A stretch of DNA of 64,000 nt from Campylobacteraceae bacterium (GTDB lineage Bacteria > Campylobacterota > Campylobacteria > Campylobacterales > Campylobacteraceae), in the NCBI GenBank assembly GCA_031284315.1, contig JAITAB010000034.1, forward strand, positions 1 to 64,000, given 5' to 3'. The first letter of the stretch is position 1. Each line of letters starts with the position of its first letter. Below the pieces are notes generated by a model, which was given only the letters and a program-made list of their open reading frames with translations, ran no database searches and was not told the DNA's origin. Below are positions 57,679-64,000 of the stretch, piece after piece. Both the position numbers and the translations under genes were made by a program.

Positions 57679-59337
57679 ATGGCACGGATAGCATGTAAAA
57701 TATTTATTGTATTGTCGGTCATTTTTCTCTTTGCAGGCTGCGGCAATAAAGACGGCATCGGCGGAAGTTCGCGGGGAGACAATGGCGGCGGAAGCAGCGG
57801 CGGAGGCGGAACGCCTTCGTTATTGTTTCCTGATTGCAGCGGAAATTTTTGTGGCGCAGACGGCGCTTCTTATACAGGAAGCGGCATTGGCGTTTGGCGT
57901 TATAAAAACGAAGGCACAAGAAATGCGGCTCTTGATGTCAACATTTCCAATGTGGCAAACAGAGATATTACGATTGTCTTTACAAATGAAGGAACAGGCT
58001 CGGCAGTGCTGCCCAATATCCCGATAGATACTACGCTAAACAGCCAGATGGAGATAAACACGATGGGAGAAAATATTGTACAAATATCTAACTATATCCC
58101 AAAACGCGTAAGGGAATTCAACGAAAATCCTGTTTTGAAAACAACAGAGATTAGAGCAATTAAAGCGCAAAACGCAAATACTTGGGTTGTAGGAGATCAA
58201 AAAGAGTGGTATATAATCAATTCTGACGATCAAGATGTAATCTGCACAGCAACGCTTATAAAAAAAGAAACGCTCTCAAACGGCGTTGTCGTTAATATTT
58301 GGATACAAAATGACGAATACGGAAACGGGAAAATCACCGAAACAATGCTTAATAATATCGCACAAAAACTCAATGGCATAATAAGCAGAGCTACGGAACT
58401 TATAGGAGAGCCATGGGGAACGCATAGATACTCCAATCTAATACCTGCCGATGAACCCTTAAATATAGTTTTTGCTAATTTTGAAAATGCGGGAAATTCT
58501 CTTTGGACATTAGGATATTTTTATAGTCTTAATAATTTTTTGAATGAGCCGAACTCCAACGAAGCGCTGGCTGTATTTATAGATACCGAACTGTTTTATA
58601 TGAATACTTTTAGTAACGGCGAACTTAAAGGCATCAGTACGATAGCGCATGAGTTGACGCATGCGATACATTTTTATCAGCGCAATGTTCTAATGGATGA
58701 TGGATTTAATACTTTTTTAAATGAAATGTCGGCTGTCATGATGGAAGATATCGCAGCTAAAAAGATAGATACCTCATTTAACGGCATTAAAGGTAGATAT
58801 ACGGATTGGCTTGACGGACCTCTTTATCGTTATAATTTTTCCGAATGGGGCGCTTACGGCGGAGACAACAGTTATGATATAGCTGGCAGTTTAGGCAGTT
58901 TTTTACTCCGCCAGTATGGTACGGATTTTTACAGAACGCTTTTCCAAACCAGCAGCGATTTGTCAATAACGGGCGTAAATACAAATGAGACGACACGCAA
59001 AAGATCATTGGATGTTTTAGACAGAGCCATAAAACAATATGACAGCGGCGGTTTGCGAAGCGCGGTGCGGCATTGGGGCGCGAGTATAGCGATGCTTCCT
59101 TATGATGCGTCTCCGACAGGTTTTGGGTATCCGCGCCGTTATGAGGCAAACAGCGGCGTTGAATTTGAAGAGTTTAACGGAGCAGACTATAAACAGTACC
59201 GTAAACTGCCGACATCTTCTTCGCAAACGATATATCCGTATGGACACTTTCCATTTTTAAGAAAAACAACAAACAATATATTTACGGAGAGATTTTCAGT
59301 ACCGCCTCAAGTATCCGTTTCTGTTGTAGTACAATAA
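57679..59337 (+). CDS. Lipoprotein zinc metallopeptidase (M30/hyicolysin-like)
   Basis: The 552-residue protein has a lipobox (IVLSVIFLFAGCGNKDG) and a Gly/Ser-rich spacer. A beta-rich N-terminal domain runs from about 60 to 200. The peptidase domain has STIAHELTHAIHFYQ (HExxH with His324, Glu325, His328), followed by FLNEMSAVMMEDIA, which may give the third metal ligand. The style is that of M30 or related gluzincin lipoproteins. It would act at the cell surface on proteins. GGGAGC precedes the ATG. The promoter lies in the AT-rich 180 bp upstream. Confidence 0.8.
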   Translation: MARIACKIFIVLSVIFLFAGCGNKDGIGGSSRGDNGGGSSGGGGTPSLLFPDCSGNFCGADGASYTGSGIGVWRYKNEGTRNAALDVNISNVANRDITIVFTNEGTGSAVLPNIPIDTTLNSQMEINTMGENIVQISNYIPKRVREFNENPVLKTTEIRAIKAQNANTWVVGDQKEWYIINSDDQDVICTATLIKKETLSNGVVVNIWIQNDEYGNGKITETMLNNIAQKLNGIISRATELIGEPWGTHRYSNLIPADEPLNIVFANFENAGNSLWTLGYFYSLNNFLNEPNSNEALAVFIDTELFYMNTFSNGELKGISTIAHELTHAIHFYQRNVLMDDGFNTFLNEMSAVMMEDIAAKKIDTSFNGIKGRYTDWLDGPLYRYNFSEWGAYGGDNSYDIAGSLGSFLLRQYGTDFYRTLFQTSSDLSITGVNTNETTRKRSLDVLDRAIKQYDSGGLRSAVRHWGASIAMLPYDASPTGFGYPRRYEANSGVEFEEFNGADYKQYRKLPTSSSQTIYPYGHFPFLRKTTNNIFTERFSVPPQVSVSVVVQ

Positions 59338-59340
59338 ATT

Positions 59341-59362
59341 ATCTGCCGCAATCGCGGCAGAT
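59341..59362 (+). terminator. Terminator after the metallopeptidase gene
   Basis: ATCTGCCGC pairs perfectly with GCGGCAGAT around AATC, then ACTGCTTTTA. It lies 3 bp after the stop. Confidence 0.75.
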
Positions 59363-59799
59363 ACTGCTTTTATGTGATTTGATTGGGTAAGTATTTATAA
59401 TGCCGATTTTTGTATTTGCCCGTTTAACATCGTATTTTTAGTGTTATTGTTAATCAAGCTTATTTTTGAAATTCCCGCTTCTATTTCTACGACCTTTTTG
59501 TCATTCCCGTATGGCGGGCATGTGCTCCCTCCTCCCTCTGTCATTGCGAGCACAGTAACAATTTAATTTAATAAGATGCTTGCATTTTTATGATTGAATT
59601 AAAATTTTAAAAGTGAATTTTTATCTTTTTGGATTCCCTATTTTTGCTCAAAAAATAAATCACTTTTGGATATCCCTAATTCCACGATTGTGTTTTCATA
59701 TAAAAATAATGAGAAAAATACAACGCTTGTGTCGGTTCTAGTTATAGCCAAAAATCATATTTAAAAATAAAATTGTGTCAACTTATTAAATCATTGGGC
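59363..59799. other. Gene-free region with REP-like repeat remnants
   Basis: No frame of useful length is present. GTCATTCCCG plus TGGCGGGCA (59500-59522) and TGTCATTGCGAGCAC (about 59539-59553) look like worn copies of repeats that are dispersed in many bacterial genomes. No CRISPR repeat units are visible. The rest is AT-rich. Confidence 0.5.
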
Positions 59800-59828
59800 T
59801 TGATTTACACACAAAAATTAGCTATAAT
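59800..59828 (+). promoter_or_regulatory. Promoter of the cas operon
   Basis: TTGATT (59800-59805), exactly 17 bp, and TATAAT (59823-59828) stand 28 bp before cas6. This near-consensus promoter would transcribe cas6-cas8b-cas7-cas5-cas3. Confidence 0.75.
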
Positions 59829-59835
59829 TTCATAA

Positions 59836-63923
<4,088 letters not shown>

Positions 63924-64000
63924 TTTTGAGATAGATGAAAAATATCTTGCCCATACCCCAAACGAAACTCTAATAGATCATGCAAATTTGACGCTTGAAT

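Noticed and set aside
3606-59740. TTGTGTCGGTTC occurring both near 3609 and near 59728
   Set aside because: A single 12-base match with no shared flanks or gene context. Chance is the simpler explanation.

Overview
The window is from a member of the Campylobacterota (Campylobacterales-like). Two chromosomal blocks support this. One is PP-loop ATPase / dnaG / TPR protein / rnhA / rnc / aroC, the neighbourhood known from Campylobacter (Cj1633-Cj1638c). The other is rpsB / tsf / ABC ATPase / acidic protein / gmk / tatA / argS, matching Cj1182c-Cj1175c except that fliR is missing. The genus cannot be fixed from this sequence.

Bases 227-36403 are an integrated siphophage-type prophage. It lies between perfect 77-bp direct repeats (227-303 and 36327-36403, exactly 36,100 bp apart) derived from the 3' half of a tRNA-Ala(GGC) gene, which is intact at the right end. 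On the minus strand, from early to late, it carries: a Cro-like regulator and small early genes, two replication proteins, NinG, the terminase pair, a regulatory and lipoprotein block (XRE regulator, Rha-type antirepressor, RhuM, two lipoproteins), an HK97-type head module, a long-tail module with a G/GT frameshift and a tape measure gene cut by one in-frame TAA, tail tip and fibre genes, then holin, spanins and endolysin. On the plus strand it carries: the S24 repressor, an AT-rich accessory block (24.8-30.0 kb), a DUF1351-RecT-MBL recombination operon, a second XRE/small-protein/antirepressor cassette that partly duplicates the first in inverted orientation, an excisionase-like protein and the integrase.

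The accessory block is the best candidate for an undescribed system. It encodes a PH-domain membrane protein, a lone HsdR_N-type nuclease, a winged-helix protein with PD-(D/E)xK-like residues, a complete Ser/Thr kinase, a 392-residue protein of unknown function, and a convergent PP2C phosphatase. I infer a phage- or host-defence role controlled by phosphorylation.

To the right, 36.4-59.3 kb is mostly housekeeping: tRNA-Ala, DNA priming, RNase HI and III, chorismate synthase, tRNA modification (mnmG), riboflavin synthase, translation factors, guanylate kinase, Tat export and ArgS. Between these lie an accessory stretch (47.2-50.4 kb) with an XRE regulator, small secreted and membrane proteins, and a CARF protein whose C-terminus looks like a RelE toxin (Cami1-like), and a putative metallopeptidase lipoprotein. 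From 59.8 kb to the end is a type I-B CRISPR operon (cas6-cas8b-cas7-cas5-cas3, the last cut by the window). No CRISPR array is visible here. The CARF protein is unexpected because only a type I system is seen, while its usual activator is made by type III systems.
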